Notes: generated by a model from the letters alone, not told the origin. DNA of 64,000 bases from Desulfovibrio sp. X2 (GCF_000422205.1 NZ_ATHV01000065.1:1-64000); one strand, 5' to 3'. Shown: positions 25,220-34,583, counted from the stretch's first letter. A program made the numbers and translations.

Positions 25220-25981
25220 ATGTCCGATTCCGCCATGGAATCCTTGCTCGCGCGTGCGGCGAAAGCCCTGCGCGGGGCACGCCATGCCGTCGCCTTCACG
25301 GGCGCCGGCATCTCGGTGCCGTCCGGCATCCCCGACTTCAGAAGTCCCGGCGGTCTGTGGTCCCGCTTCGATCCCGAGGAGGTCGCCTCCATCGGCGCGC
25401 TGCGCGCAAGGCCCCGCCGTGTCTGGGAGTTCCTGATCGAGGCCATGGACTTCTTCGGCCGCGCCGCGCCCAATTCCGCCCACCTGGCCCTCGCCCGGCT
25501 CGAGGAGGAGGGACGGCTCGCCGCGGTCATCACCCAGAACATCGACGGCCTGCACCAGGCCGCGGGCTCGCGCCGGGTGATCGAGTTCCACGGCGGCTGC
25601 GAGCACTTCCACTGCATGTCCTGCGCCGCGACCTACCCGGCCGCCGGGGCGAGGCGGCTCACGCGCGAGGACATCCCCTGGCGCTGCGCCGAATGCGGCG
25701 GCGTGATCCGGCCGGACGTGGTCTTCTTCGGCGAGGGCATCCCGCCGCGGGCCGTGGACGAGACCTCGCACCACGCCTCCAAGGCCGACCTGGTGATCGT
25801 CGTGGGCACCTCGGGCGAGGTCGCCCCGGCGAACCAGATTCCCCTGCGGATCAAGGCCAAGGGGGGCACCGTGATCGAGATCAACCTCGGTCCGACACTG
25901 TACCGTGACGTGACGGACATACGATTCGACGCACCGGCCGAAGATATCCTGCCGCGCCTTGCGTCCATGGTCTGTTGCTAG
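25220..25981 (+). CDS. NAD-dependent protein deacylase (sirtuin)
   Basis: Sir2-family enzyme of 253 residues that removes acyl groups from lysines using NAD+. GAGIS at 28-32, the PDFR motif just after, QNID in the NAD pocket, catalytic H124 (EFHGG) and two zinc CxxC pairs (CMSC, CAEC) are intact. The Tyr/Arg pair that marks CobB-type desuccinylases is not evident, so the acyl preference is open. It sits 56 nt ahead of tolQ and may share its transcript. Confidence 0.94.
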   Translation: MSDSAMESLLARAAKALRGARHAVAFTGAGISVPSGIPDFRSPGGLWSRFDPEEVASIGALRARPRRVWEFLIEAMDFFGRAAPNSAHLALARLEEEGRLAAVITQNIDGLHQAAGSRRVIEFHGGCEHFHCMSCAATYPAAGARRLTREDIPWRCAECGGVIRPDVVFFGEGIPPRAVDETSHHASKADLVIVVGTSGEVAPANQIPLRIKAKGGTVIEINLGPTLYRDVTDIRFDAPAEDILPRLASMVCC

Positions 25982-26037
25982 GCGCGCCGCAATACCGTAA
26001 AAACCAATGCTCAATTCCAAGACAAGGATGTAGCTTT

Positions 26038-26721
<684 letters not shown>

Positions 26722-26740
26722 CCCAGGAGGGGCCGACCAC

Positions 26741-27190
26741 ATGGCCTTCGACTACAGAAGCAACCGCAAGTTCCTCACGGAGATGAACCTCACTCCGTTG
26801 ATGGACCTGGTGTTCAACCTCCTGATCATCTTCATGATCTCCGCCCCCCTGATGAACCAGGGCCTGGACGTGGACCTGCCCAAAACCAAGGCGGTGCAGG
26901 ACCTGCCCACGGACAAGGACCACCTCGTGCTGACCGTGAAGAAGGACGGCAGCATCTTCGTGGACGAGTACCAGGTGAAGGCGGACGAACTGGAAAACTA
27001 CCTGCAGAAGCTGGCCGTGAACCAGAAGAAGGCCCTGTACATCCGCGGCGACGCGGACGTGCCCTACGGCGTGATCATGCGCGTCATGGGCGAGGCAAAG
27101 GCCGCGGGGATCGACAAGGTGGGCATGGTGGCCGAAGAGTCCGCCATCACCCCGGCCACCCCTGCCAAGCAGCAGGAAAAGAAGAAATAA
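26741..27190 (+). CDS. tolR: Tol-Pal system protein TolR (ExbD/TolR family)
   Basis: This 149-residue single-span inner-membrane protein has a short cytosolic N-terminus, one membrane helix (about 19-38, with the proton-relay Asp in LTPLMDLVFNLL) and a periplasmic domain. It pairs with TolQ in the motor complex. It follows tolQ by 19 nt with CAGGAGG as Shine-Dalgarno and precedes the tolA-like gene by four bases. Confidence 0.94.
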   Translation: MAFDYRSNRKFLTEMNLTPLMDLVFNLLIIFMISAPLMNQGLDVDLPKTKAVQDLPTDKDHLVLTVKKDGSIFVDEYQVKADELENYLQKLAVNQKKALYIRGDADVPYGVIMRVMGEAKAAGIDKVGMVAEESAITPATPAKQQEKKK

Positions 27191-27194
27191 GCGA

Positions 27195-28163
27195 ATGCGC
27201 CGCGGTTTCCTCCTCTCACTGGCCCTGCACCTGAGCGTGGTGCTGGCCGCCTGGATCATGGCCGTCTACGTGCCGCAGCCCATGGTCCGGCTCGACCTGC
27301 CCGTGGTCCAGGTGGACGTCATCGACCTGAAGAAGCTGAAGCCCGGCCCCGGCGGCCCGGCCCCGGAGGCCCCCGCGCCCAAGGTCGAGACGCCGAAGGC
27401 CGAGCCCGCGCCTGCGCCGCAGCAGGCGGAGCCAAAGCCAGCGCCCGCGCCGAAGGCCGAGCCCACGCCCGTGCCTCCGCCGCCCAAGCCCGAACCCAAG
27501 CCTGAGCCCAAGAAGGTCGAGCCGCCCAAGCCCGAGCCTCCCAAGGAAGAGGCCAAGCCCATCAGCGAGAAGGCCAAGGAGCAGCCGAAGCCGGAGCCTC
27601 CCAAGGAGGAGCCGAAGAAGCCCGAGCCGAAGAAGGAAGAGCCCAAGCCCGAGCCCAAGAAGGAGGAAGCCAAGAAGGAGCCTCCCAAGAAGCCCGAGCC
27701 CACGCCGCAGGACATCATGCGCCAGGCGCTCGATCAGGCCAAGAAGCAGAGCGCGACGGAGGCCAAGAAGGCCGAGCAGGCCGAGCGTTCGGCAGTGGCC
27801 CAGACCCTGGCCGCGGCCAAGAAGGAGGCCTCCAAGCAGCCCGCGGGCGGCGGCACCCCGGGCGGCGAGGGCACCGAGTCCGGCGTGTCCATGATCTACG
27901 CCCAGGCCGTGGTCGCGACCATCAAGCCGCACTGGCGCTATCCCGCGGTGAAGCCCGACCCGAGCCTCGCGGCCACGGTGGAGATCGCCATCGCCCAGGA
28001 CGGGACCATCACCGGCTACAGGATGGTCAAGGCCTCGGGCAGGCCCGACTTCGACTCCTCGGTGCTCAAGGCCGTGGACGAGACGAAACAATTGCCTGTA
28101 CCACCGACCAAGGATTTGCGTACAATCCAGGTCAACTTCAACCTTCAGGAACTCAGCCAATAG
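27195..28163 (+). CDS. tolA: TolA/TonB-type energy-transducing periplasmic bridge protein
   Basis: This 322-residue protein is anchored by one N-terminal membrane helix (about 5-25). A long Lys/Pro/Glu repeat region (about 50-180, dominated by KPEP and KKEE units) spans the periplasm. A C-terminal TonB/TolA domain (about 230-322) would contact TolB and Pal. Position between tolR and tolB argues for TolA. Its last third is present a second time 491 bp downstream (see the chimeric lipoprotein gene), with 62 bases of complete identity from 27901. Residual doubt is only between the names TolA and TonB. Confidence 0.9.
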   Translation: MRRGFLLSLALHLSVVLAAWIMAVYVPQPMVRLDLPVVQVDVIDLKKLKPGPGGPAPEAPAPKVETPKAEPAPAPQQAEPKPAPAPKAEPTPVPPPPKPEPKPEPKKVEPPKPEPPKEEAKPISEKAKEQPKPEPPKEEPKKPEPKKEEPKPEPKKEEAKKEPPKKPEPTPQDIMRQALDQAKKQSATEAKKAEQAERSAVAQTLAAAKKEASKQPAGGGTPGGEGTESGVSMIYAQAVVATIKPHWRYPAVKPDPSLAATVEIAIAQDGTITGYRMVKASGRPDFDSSVLKAVDETKQLPVPPTKDLRTIQVNFNLQELSQ

Positions 28164-28716
28164 CCATGAAACGCCACGTCCTCACCATATGCTGCGTCCT
28201 CGCCGTCCTTCTGGCGACGGCGTGCGCCCCGACCGCGCGGCCGATGCTGGCGGACGCCGGGGCGACGGAGGAGCAGCAGCGGGAGGCCCTCCTCCGGTTC
28301 CTCGCCGAGGCCAGGAAGAAGGCGGCCGAACGGCCCGGCGGCGGCGTCCCGGAGAGGATGGACGGGCCCATGGACGCGGAGGGGATCTTTGCCCAGGCCG
28401 TGGTCGCGACCATCAAGCCGCACTGGCGCTATCCCGCGGTGAAGCCCGACCCGGCGCTCAAGGCCCTGATAGAGATCGCCATCGCCCGGGACGGCACGAT
28501 CACCGGCTACCACATGGTCGAGTCCTCCGGCCGGGAGGATTTCGACGCTTCGACGCTCAAGGCCATCGAGGACACGAAACAATTGCCCGTACCACCGACC
28601 GAGGATTTGCGTACAATCCAGGTCAACTTCAACCTTCAGGGACTCGACCAATAGCCATGAAACGCCACGCCATCACCATATGCTGCGTCCTCGCCGCGCT
28701 CCTCTGCACGGCGCTC
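27893..28716 (+). repeat. 491-bp-period tandem duplication across the tolA/tolB junction
   Basis: The segment from the TolA C-terminal domain to the start of the next gene (about 27893-28225) recurs at about 28384-28716. The offset is 491 bp at every landmark: CCCAGGCCGTGG at 27901 and 28392, stop codons at 28161 and 28652, and ATGAAACGCCAC at 28166 and 28657. Both coding and non-coding parts (CCAATAGCC before each ATG) are copied. Confidence 0.93.
28166..28654 (+). CDS. Chimeric TolB-signal / TolA-C-domain lipoprotein
   Basis: A 162-residue protein born of the tandem duplication. Its first 15 residues (MKRHVLTICCVLAVL) copy the TolB signal peptide and its last 90 copy the TolA C-terminal domain. 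The signal has gained a lipobox-like LLATAC with Cys20, so it may be lipid-anchored, whereas TolB is soluble. A short charged helix (EEQQREALLRFLAEARKKA) joins the halves. It lacks the TolA membrane helix and spacer. Both halves have diverged by substitutions that keep the frame open, which suggests a kept gene. It could compete with TolA for TolB, Pal or porins; this is inference. Confidence 0.88.
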   Translation: MKRHVLTICCVLAVLLATACAPTARPMLADAGATEEQQREALLRFLAEARKKAAERPGGGVPERMDGPMDAEGIFAQAVVATIKPHWRYPAVKPDPALKALIEIAIARDGTITGYHMVESSGREDFDASTLKAIEDTKQLPVPPTEDLRTIQVNFNLQGLDQ

Positions 28717-29970
28717 CCCCTGGCGGCGCAGGGCCTGTCCGTGGACATCTACGGACCGGGACAGCGCCAGCTCAACTTCGCCCAGACCGCGCCGCTGCCG
28801 CTCAAGGCCGGGCAGTCCCTGCCCGCGCTCGCGCAGAGCCTGCAGGCGCGCATCCAGCACAACCTGATGTACATGCCCTTCCTCAAGCAGATGATGGACA
28901 ACGACGTGCTGGGGGGCATGACCACCGCGGGCGTGACCGGCGACAAGATCGACTTCAAGCGCTTCCAGCTCTCGCGCGCCGACCTGATCATGACCTCGGG
29001 CTGGACCTCTACCGGCGCCGAGGGCGGCGACGTGGAGCTGCGCGTCTACGAGAGCCTGTCCGGCCAGCTCCTGGTGGGCAAGGGCTACTCCGACGTCAAG
29101 CCCATGAACATCCCGGACGTGGCCGACCGCTTCTGCGCCGAGCTCATGCGCGTGCTCACCGGGCAGGGCGAGTTCTTCCTCTCCGAGATCGGCTACTCCA
29201 AGAAGGAAGGCAACAACAGCAACATCTGGCTCGTGCACAGCACCGGCCACGACACCCAGCGCCTGACCAACCTCGACGGCATCAACGAGGGCGAGGGCTT
29301 CAGCTTCAACGGCAAGCAGATGGCCTTCACGCACATCGGCATGACCGGCCACGAGCTGGGCGTGTGGACCGAGGGCGAGGGCACCAAGCTCGTCAAGCTC
29401 AAGGGCAGCACGGTCATCGGCCCCACCTTCCTGCCCGACGGGCAGATCGCTCTCAGCCTGTCCTTCTCCGGCACGTCGAGCATCTACCTGCTCGACCGCG
29501 ACTACAACATCGTGAAGCCCCTGGCCCAGAGCTGGGGCATCGACGTCTCGCCGTGCTTCGACGCCGGGGACAAGACCATGGTCTTCACCTCGAGCCGGGA
29601 CGGCAACCCGCACATCTTCAAGATGGACGTGGCCACCGGCCAGGTCTCCCGCGTGACCTACGACGGCAAGTACAACACCGGACCGAGCATCAGCCCGGAC
29701 GGCCGCCTGCTGGTCTTCGCCCGCCTCACCCCGCAGGGACAGCGCATCTGGCTGCACGACATGCAGACCGGCGCGGAGCGGCAGATCAGCGACGGCCCGG
29801 GCGACGACGAGGATCCGTCCTTCGCGCCTGACGGCTACTATGTGGCCTTTGCGTCCAGCCGCACCGGTGAGTGGAAAATCTACCTCACCACCCGCCACGG
29901 CGATCCGGCCATTCCGGTGGACACCGGACCCGGTTCGGCCACCTCCCCCGCCTGGAGGTACAAGCGCTGA
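28657..29970 (+). CDS. tolB: Tol-Pal periplasmic beta-propeller protein TolB
   Basis: A 437-residue exported protein: signal peptide (1-24, cleaved near PLAAQ), an N-terminal TolB domain (about 27-165) and a WD40-like PD40 propeller with repeated DGR/SPDG units (for example ISPDGRLLVFARL, FAPDGYYVAFASS). TolB shuttles between TolA and Pal. It begins two bases after the chimeric lipoprotein gene, so the two are coupled. Confidence 0.95.
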   Translation: MKRHAITICCVLAALLCTALPLAAQGLSVDIYGPGQRQLNFAQTAPLPLKAGQSLPALAQSLQARIQHNLMYMPFLKQMMDNDVLGGMTTAGVTGDKIDFKRFQLSRADLIMTSGWTSTGAEGGDVELRVYESLSGQLLVGKGYSDVKPMNIPDVADRFCAELMRVLTGQGEFFLSEIGYSKKEGNNSNIWLVHSTGHDTQRLTNLDGINEGEGFSFNGKQMAFTHIGMTGHELGVWTEGEGTKLVKLKGSTVIGPTFLPDGQIALSLSFSGTSSIYLLDRDYNIVKPLAQSWGIDVSPCFDAGDKTMVFTSSRDGNPHIFKMDVATGQVSRVTYDGKYNTGPSISPDGRLLVFARLTPQGQRIWLHDMQTGAERQISDGPGDDEDPSFAPDGYYVAFASSRTGEWKIYLTTRHGDPAIPVDTGPGSATSPAWRYKR

Positions 29971-30006
29971 AAAACTTGTCCCACAGGGGAAAATTATGGC
30001 ATTAGG

Positions 30007-30039
30007 AAGCGGACGCCCCGCGAGTGGCGTCCTGCTTTC
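30007..30039 (+). terminator. Possible attenuator hairpin between tolB and pal
   Basis: GAAGC-GGACGCC pairs with GGCGTCC-(T)-GCTTTC with one bulge. No T-run follows, so it is more likely a processing or attenuation structure than a full terminator. Confidence 0.3.
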
Positions 30040-30052
30040 ATCGCCGGACTGC

Positions 30053-30080
30053 TTTACAAACGTTAAAAACGGGGTAGTGT
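30053..30080 (+). promoter_or_regulatory. Candidate sigma70 promoter of pal
   Basis: TTTACA at 30053-30058 and TAGTGT at 30075-30080 are spaced 16 nt, in an AT-rich patch about 110 nt ahead of pal. A private promoter would fit the much higher level of Pal needed relative to TolQRA. Confidence 0.45.
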
Positions 30081-30189
30081 TCCGGCCCGCGTCGTCCCCG
30101 GAAGGGACAAAGGCAAAAAAAGGGGCCCCCATGGAATGGACGCGCCATGACCCCTAGGAAGGATCACACTTTACTTTGAGGAGGGCTTT

Positions 30190-30729
30190 ATGAAAGCCGT
30201 GCGTACGCTTTTCGTGGTGCTCATGATCGCGGTTATGGCCGCTGCCATGGGCTGTTCCAGCAAGCAGGCCAAGACCGAGCAGCCTGCCGTCAGCAACGAC
30301 GACGCCGCGCGTCGCGCCGAAGAAGAGGCCATGCGTCAGCGTCAGCTCGAGGAGCAGCGTCGTCGTGAGGCTGCCGCCATGGCTGCCGCCCAGCAGGAAA
30401 TCGGCCGCATGATCCACTTCGACTTCGACAAGTACGATCTGAAGCCGGAGGCTCGCTCCATCCTGCAGGCCAAGGCCCAGGTGCTGAAGCAGTACGCCAA
30501 CCTGAAGATCGTCATCGAGGGTTACTGCGACGAGCGCGGCACCGAAGAGTACAACCTCGCCCTGGGCGAGCGTCGTGCCAAGTCCGCGTACGAGTTCCTG
30601 GTCCTGATGGGCATCCAGGGCAACCGCATGACCACGGTCAGCTACGGCAAGTCCCGTCCGCTGGATCCGGCTCACAACGAGGTCGCCTGGGCCAAGAACC
30701 GCCGCTGCGAGTTCAAGGTTGCCAACTAG
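30190..30729 (+). CDS. pal: Peptidoglycan-associated lipoprotein Pal
   Basis: A 179-residue outer-membrane lipoprotein. The signal peptide ends at MGC (Cys22 lipidated), an Ala/Arg/Gln-rich coiled stretch follows (about 45-68), then an OmpA-like peptidoglycan-binding domain with IHFDFDKYDLKPEA and GYCDERGTEEYNLALGERRA. GAGGAGG lies six bases before ATG. Codon choice differs from neighbours: Arg is mostly CGT and Ala often GCT, as in highly expressed genes. A strong terminator follows. Confidence 0.97.
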   Translation: MKAVRTLFVVLMIAVMAAAMGCSSKQAKTEQPAVSNDDAARRAEEEAMRQRQLEEQRRREAAAMAAAQQEIGRMIHFDFDKYDLKPEARSILQAKAQVLKQYANLKIVIEGYCDERGTEEYNLALGERRAKSAYEFLVLMGIQGNRMTTVSYGKSRPLDPAHNEVAWAKNRRCEFKVAN

Positions 30730-30760
30730 CCTCGAGTCTTCCACCCGCTTAGGGTAAGAA

Positions 30761-30794
30761 AAGGCCGCGCCGGCAACGGTGCGGCCTTTTTTTT
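30761..30794 (+). terminator. Rho-independent terminator of pal
   Basis: AAGGCCGC pairs with GCGGCCTT around a GC-rich loop, followed by a run of T. It lies 30 nt after the pal stop and closes the Tol-Pal unit. Confidence 0.93.
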
Positions 30795-31227
30795 CGCCCT
30801 TTCAGCAGTTTCTTTTCGCGCCGAGCGTTTTTCCTCTCCGAATTCCTTCTTGCGCCCGGCTTTTCCCGCGCGAAGACGCCTTCCCCTCTCCAACTCCCCT
30901 CCTCTTCTCCTCCCCTGCGGGTGCCGAAAAGGCGTTCAGGGGAAAAAACACGCCTCCCGGCACCCCTCCGGCCCCCCCGGCGCACGAAACGAGAACGCCC
31001 CGGCCGCACGGCAGGCGGCCGTGCGGATCGAGGCGTTATTTTTTGCGATTTTTCATGTGGACAGGAAGAGGCGCTCCGGAACTGCGCCGGAGGTGCTTGG
31101 ACGTGGGCTCCGGGCATGCGCCGGGTCCTCATGGAACCGGCGCGCACGCGATGTTCCGGTCCGGGGCGCGAAAAAATCACCCGGAAGTGTTTTTCCTCAG
31201 TCCCCGGGCGGACAGAAGCCGGAAGCG
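30795..31227. other. Gene-free 433-nt gap between pal and pgpA
   Basis: I see no gene here. Residues 30840-30930 are a pyrimidine-rich run. A perfect hairpin (CCGCACGG / CCGTGCGG, about 31003-31023) is followed about ten bases later by TTATTTTTT, so it might be a backup terminator. The open frames in this stretch are Arg/Pro-rich and lack a coding pattern. Confidence 0.55.
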
Positions 31228-31725
31228 CTAGAGCCAGTGGCGCAGCAGGGCCATGCAGGCCAGGGCGTAGAGACCGGCCAGGACGTCGTCGAGCATGATC
31301 CCGAAGCCGTCGGGCAGCCAGCGCTCCGAGCTCTTCACGGGCCAGGGCTTGGCGATGTCGAAGAGGCGGAAGAAGCAAAAGCCCGCGCCGATCTGCCACC
31401 AGGGCAACGCGGCGAAGGGCAGGAAGGCCAGCCACTGTCCCAGGACCTCGTCGATGATCACGCAGGAGGGGTCCTTCCTGCCGAGGATCTTCTCGGCCCG
31501 GGTCGCGGCCAGCCCGCCCACGACGAAGAGCGCGGCGGCCACGGCCAGACGGCCCGCCAGGGGCAGGGAGAGGAAGAGCGTGGGGGCCACGAGCGCGGCC
31601 ACCAGGGAGCCCGCCGTGCCCGGCCCCGGGCGCACGCGCCCGACGTAGCCGAGGGTGGAGAGGCTCAGGCAGAAGGCGTCGAGGCTGGTTTCGGGCCGCG
31701 GAAGTTCGGAATCGTCGTGCTGCAT
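31228..31725 (-). CDS. pgpA: Phosphatidylglycerophosphatase A
   Basis: A 165-residue inner-membrane phosphatase that removes phosphate from phosphatidylglycerol-phosphate. Diagnostic segments are LSTLGYVGRVRPGPGTAGSL near the start, IIDEVLGQWLAFLP in the middle, FDIAKPWPV, and GIMLDDVLAGLYA near the end; four membrane segments are visible. The ATG at 31723-31725 was chosen because similarity begins about 20 residues after it; the Shine-Dalgarno is weak. It lies 104 nt downstream of the DinB-like gene on the same strand. Confidence 0.92.
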   Translation of the reverse strand: MQHDDSELPRPETSLDAFCLSLSTLGYVGRVRPGPGTAGSLVAALVAPTLFLSLPLAGRLAVAAALFVVGGLAATRAEKILGRKDPSCVIIDEVLGQWLAFLPFAALPWWQIGAGFCFFRLFDIAKPWPVKSSERWLPDGFGIMLDDVLAGLYALACMALLRHWL

Positions 31726-31829
31726 GTTCTCGTGTGCTCGTCTTCGCGGCGGCCGCGCCGGTGTCGCGGATGCAACTCCCCGGCACGGCCGATGATTTTC
31801 CGTTCGCGTGATTTTTTCGTTTCCAGGGG

Positions 31830-32327
31830 CTAGCCCGGGGAAAAATACTCGTCCCTGGTCAGCCAGAGCTCTTCCATCCTGTACATGTGCCAGTGGTCGT
31901 GCATCAGGGCGTGGCGCGCCAGGATGTAGAGGCCGTAGCGCTCGTACTCGGGATGCTCGGCTCCCCGCTGCCAGGCGGCGTCGCCGGGCCCGGGCAGGAT
32001 CTCCAGCAGGGCGGCCCGGCGCTCGGCAAATTCGGCCAGGGCGGCGTTTACGTCTATCCGAGGCTTTTCCGCGGGGCACTCGTCCTCTTCCGGAAAAAAC
32101 GGGACGAAGCGCGGGGTGTCCTCGGCAAGGATGCGCTGCATGCGGCCGAGCAGCATCTCCTGCACCTCGGCCAGGTGCGCCACGTGCTCGGCGATGGTCC
32201 AGCACCCCTCGCCGCGGGTGCGGAAGAGCCGCTCCTCGGGAATGGAGCGGACGAAGGATTCGAGAATCGCGGGCACGCGGGAAAGCCCGTCCAGGATGTC
32301 CGCGACGTCGTTCGCGTCAGTGTGCAT
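31830..32327 (-). CDS. DinB-superfamily (putative metal-dependent hydrolase/thiol transferase)
   Basis: A 165-residue four-helix-bundle protein. The DinB metal triad is suggested by His in TIAEHVAHLAEVQ and two His in ARHALMHDHWHMYRME. DinB_2 relatives include mycothiol- and bacillithiol-dependent enzymes; this one could detoxify electrophiles. It is upstream of pgpA on the same strand, but the 104-nt gap leaves co-transcription unclear. Confidence 0.83.
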   Translation of the reverse strand: MHTDANDVADILDGLSRVPAILESFVRSIPEERLFRTRGEGCWTIAEHVAHLAEVQEMLLGRMQRILAEDTPRFVPFFPEEDECPAEKPRIDVNAALAEFAERRAALLEILPGPGDAAWQRGAEHPEYERYGLYILARHALMHDHWHMYRMEELWLTRDEYFSPG

Positions 32328-32458
32328 GATGTCCTCGCTTTTCGCTGCGCGGCCGCCCCTTCCGGCGGCCGCCTCCCGGGCATCCTCTCACGCCTCGCCC
32401 GGCCTGACCAGCCCCTTGTCCGCCTCCCGGCCGCCTCGGGGTGGGCCGGAACTCGGCG

Positions 32459-32501
32459 TTGCCTCGAGCCATATCCTGAGATAAAATTTTTGATATGCTC
32501 G
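32459..32501 (+). promoter_or_regulatory. Promoter with an overlapping inverted repeat, upstream of the sulfotransferase gene
   Basis: TTGCCT (32459-32464), 17 nt, then TAAAAT (32482-32487) is a good sigma70 match in a locally AT-rich patch. An inverted repeat CGAGC(C)ATATC (32465-32475) and GATATGCTCG (32492-32501) flanks the -10, which is a typical place for a repressor or activator. The start of transcription would leave a leader of about 220 nt. The rest of the 32328-32718 gap holds nothing I can support. Confidence 0.5.
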
Positions 32502-32718
32502 AACGAAAGGACCCCACGACCGTGCTCCCGCGCGTGAAGATGTTCCGTGGCGCCTGCCTCTTCGTCAGGCCGGCCGCTGGCATGTCGGTCGGCCACGGGA
32601 AGCCTTCCTCTTCAACGCTGCCGAGCACCGGCCACGGAAAGCGAACGACACTCGGGCGGCCCTCCGAGAGGCACCGCCGCACGGCCCGACACAAAGCCGA
32701 AACCTCCTGGAGAATGTA

Positions 32719-33711
32719 ATGGAAGTCGTCTCCCTGAACATCCCCCTCCCCTGCTACCGGCAGGTCCTCGGCGGACACGGCCTCGAGGCGCATCACGTCT
32801 CCGAGCTGCAGAACCTCGTGGGCGCAAGGCCCGTGGTCATGTTCGGCGACGGGCTCACCGCCGCCTACTTCGCCTCCCTGATTCCGAACGTGCTCTGCTG
32901 CCAAACGACGAAAACCCTGCAGGTTCCCGGCAGCCTGGAATACGACACCATTTTCGTGGGCATCAGCCCCTCGCACTATGCCGATGTCGTGGACAACCTC
33001 GCCCTGCTGGCCGGAAACAGGGAGCTCAAGGTCATCCTGCCCTTTGAACGCTTCTCGCCGTCCATCGCCTGCGTGGTGGAAACGCAGCCCCGCTCCGGGA
33101 CCATGTACGTCGTGAACTCCCTGATGCGCTCGCTCGGCTGCAACTACGCGACCACGCACGGCTCGGAGATCGGCACGCCGGTGTTCACGGGGTATCCCTT
33201 CGAGCACGCCGGGGTCTTCTTCGACCTGAACGACACGAGCGCGTCGCATGTCGTGATGACCCACTTCTTCACGCGGGCGCGCGCAGAACGCCGCTACCGC
33301 GACTGCAAGTACATCCGCGTGGTCGGCTATCCCTTCGACTCCTACTTCCGGTGGGCCAAGAACCTGATCGCCCGGAGCGCGGACGAGAACTACGTCCTGC
33401 GCAACACGAGCCCGGAGTGGAAGAACCTCAAGCAGCACCTGCTCGCGAACAGCCTCTGGATGGTCGAGGACACGCAGGAGCTGGTGGTGCGCTACGAGGA
33501 CTTCCACCACGATTTCGAGGGCACCACCCGCAGGTTCAGGGACTATCTGCAGCGCGACGGCATCACCTTCAAGGATTTCCGGAAGGTCGATCGGATGTAC
33601 TATTCCGACAACTATCGAGAGAAGATGGACAGCATCGTCTACGGGACGCTGAAGGACTTCTTCATGGACGCGATCCGGTGCCATTACCCGGAGAAGGTCG
33701 CCTCGCTCTAA
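32719..33711 (+). CDS. Sulfotransferase-family protein
   Basis: This 330-residue cytosolic protein has a PAPS-binding 5'-phosphosulfate loop TQPRSGTMYVVNSLM (PRSGT at 124-128) and a later VVGYPFDSYF plus RYEDFHHDF pair that matches the 3'-phosphate motif and the RYEDL motif of sulfotransferases. The first 110 residues look like a separate domain that I do not recognise. It probably transfers sulfate from PAPS to a surface glycan or lipid; the glycosyltransferase-like neighbour supports that. GGAGAATGTA leads into the ATG. GC content is slightly lower than in housekeeping genes, which may indicate acquisition. Confidence 0.8.
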   Translation: MEVVSLNIPLPCYRQVLGGHGLEAHHVSELQNLVGARPVVMFGDGLTAAYFASLIPNVLCCQTTKTLQVPGSLEYDTIFVGISPSHYADVVDNLALLAGNRELKVILPFERFSPSIACVVETQPRSGTMYVVNSLMRSLGCNYATTHGSEIGTPVFTGYPFEHAGVFFDLNDTSASHVVMTHFFTRARAERRYRDCKYIRVVGYPFDSYFRWAKNLIARSADENYVLRNTSPEWKNLKQHLLANSLWMVEDTQELVVRYEDFHHDFEGTTRRFRDYLQRDGITFKDFRKVDRMYYSDNYREKMDSIVYGTLKDFFMDAIRCHYPEKVASL

Positions 33712-33974
33712 GGAGCCTACCGCCGCACAGCCGGACGCCGGGCCGACCCCGCGCGCAGCCCTCCCGGGGCTGGCCGATTTGTCGGCCGTGAGTCTGGACC
33801 ATGCCGAAAAGAATGGCCGAGCGGCCGCCACGCCTGCGGCTTCCTCGACGCCCGGTTTGAAAGCCGGGAGAAAAAGCGGGGAGTCAGATCAAGCGGCAGG
33901 AACGTCCCCCGGCCTGCAGCATCCGATACAACCGGGTTCCGCCGCCCCCTTCGCGCGGGGGGAGGAGCCGAGGA

Positions 33975-34583
33975 TCAGATCAAGCCGCCGAAGCGCCCTG
34001 CCTCGCGCGTCCTGTACAGGGCCTCGTCGTCCGGATTGTTGCCCTTGCGGTGCTTTTCGTAATCGACCTCGAGCATCACGCATCCCGGGTTGTAGACCAG
34101 CGAATCCTGGTGGATGGCGATGGCGGAGAGCTCGGTGTCGCCGAAGTGGCTCTGGTAGCCGGGGAAGAAGAGGAACTTGTGGTACAGGCCCTCGAGCCAC
34201 GTCCTGCGCGCCATGCCGAAGACAGCGAGGGTGCCGTGGAAGCGTCCGTCGTTGAACGCCAGGAGGCTGCCGCCCGTGGAGTCCATGGTGGCGAGGGCGG
34301 CGCGCAGCCATCCGTCGCTGGGGAAGGCGTCCTGCGCGAGGTAGCCGAAATAGCGGGACGAGGAACGGGAGCAGACGAAGTTGGCGACCTTCATGAACCC
34401 GAGCCGCTCGTCGTCCTCCACGAGCACCAGGAGCCCCGAGTGGAGAGCCCGGCGGACGAGGACGTCGGCGAGCCGATGCGCCAGCTCTCCGTCGATGAAG
34501 GGCAGCACGAAGACGGCATCCTCGTGCCGCACAGGGCCGAGGTTCGACAATTCGGAGGTCCTGGCGGTGATGATCTGCAGCAT
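33975..34583 (-). CDS. Glycosyltransferase-like protein (short)
   Basis: This 202-residue protein looks like the core of a GT-A-type glycosyltransferase or a related cell-surface enzyme: LVLVEDDERLGFMKVAN, then YFGYLAQDAFPSDGWL, LAFNDGRFHG with a possible DxD-like Asp, and a C-terminal EVDYEKHRKGNNPDDEALYRTR. It is shorter than typical family 2 enzymes (about 250-300), so it may be a reduced form. It converges with the sulfotransferase gene across a 263-nt gap with no gene. The Shine-Dalgarno is weak. I hold the family call loosely. Confidence 0.6.
   Translation of the reverse strand: MLQIITARTSELSNLGPVRHEDAVFVLPFIDGELAHRLADVLVRRALHSGLLVLVEDDERLGFMKVANFVCSRSSSRYFGYLAQDAFPSDGWLRAALATMDSTGGSLLAFNDGRFHGTLAVFGMARRTWLEGLYHKFLFFPGYQSHFGDTELSAIAIHQDSLVYNPGCVMLEVDYEKHRKGNNPDDEALYRTREAGRFGGLI

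Noticed and set aside
30779-31231. A possible 150-residue protein after pal
   Set aside because: It begins inside the pal terminator, is compositionally random (Pro/Arg/His-rich) and has no Shine-Dalgarno or domain.
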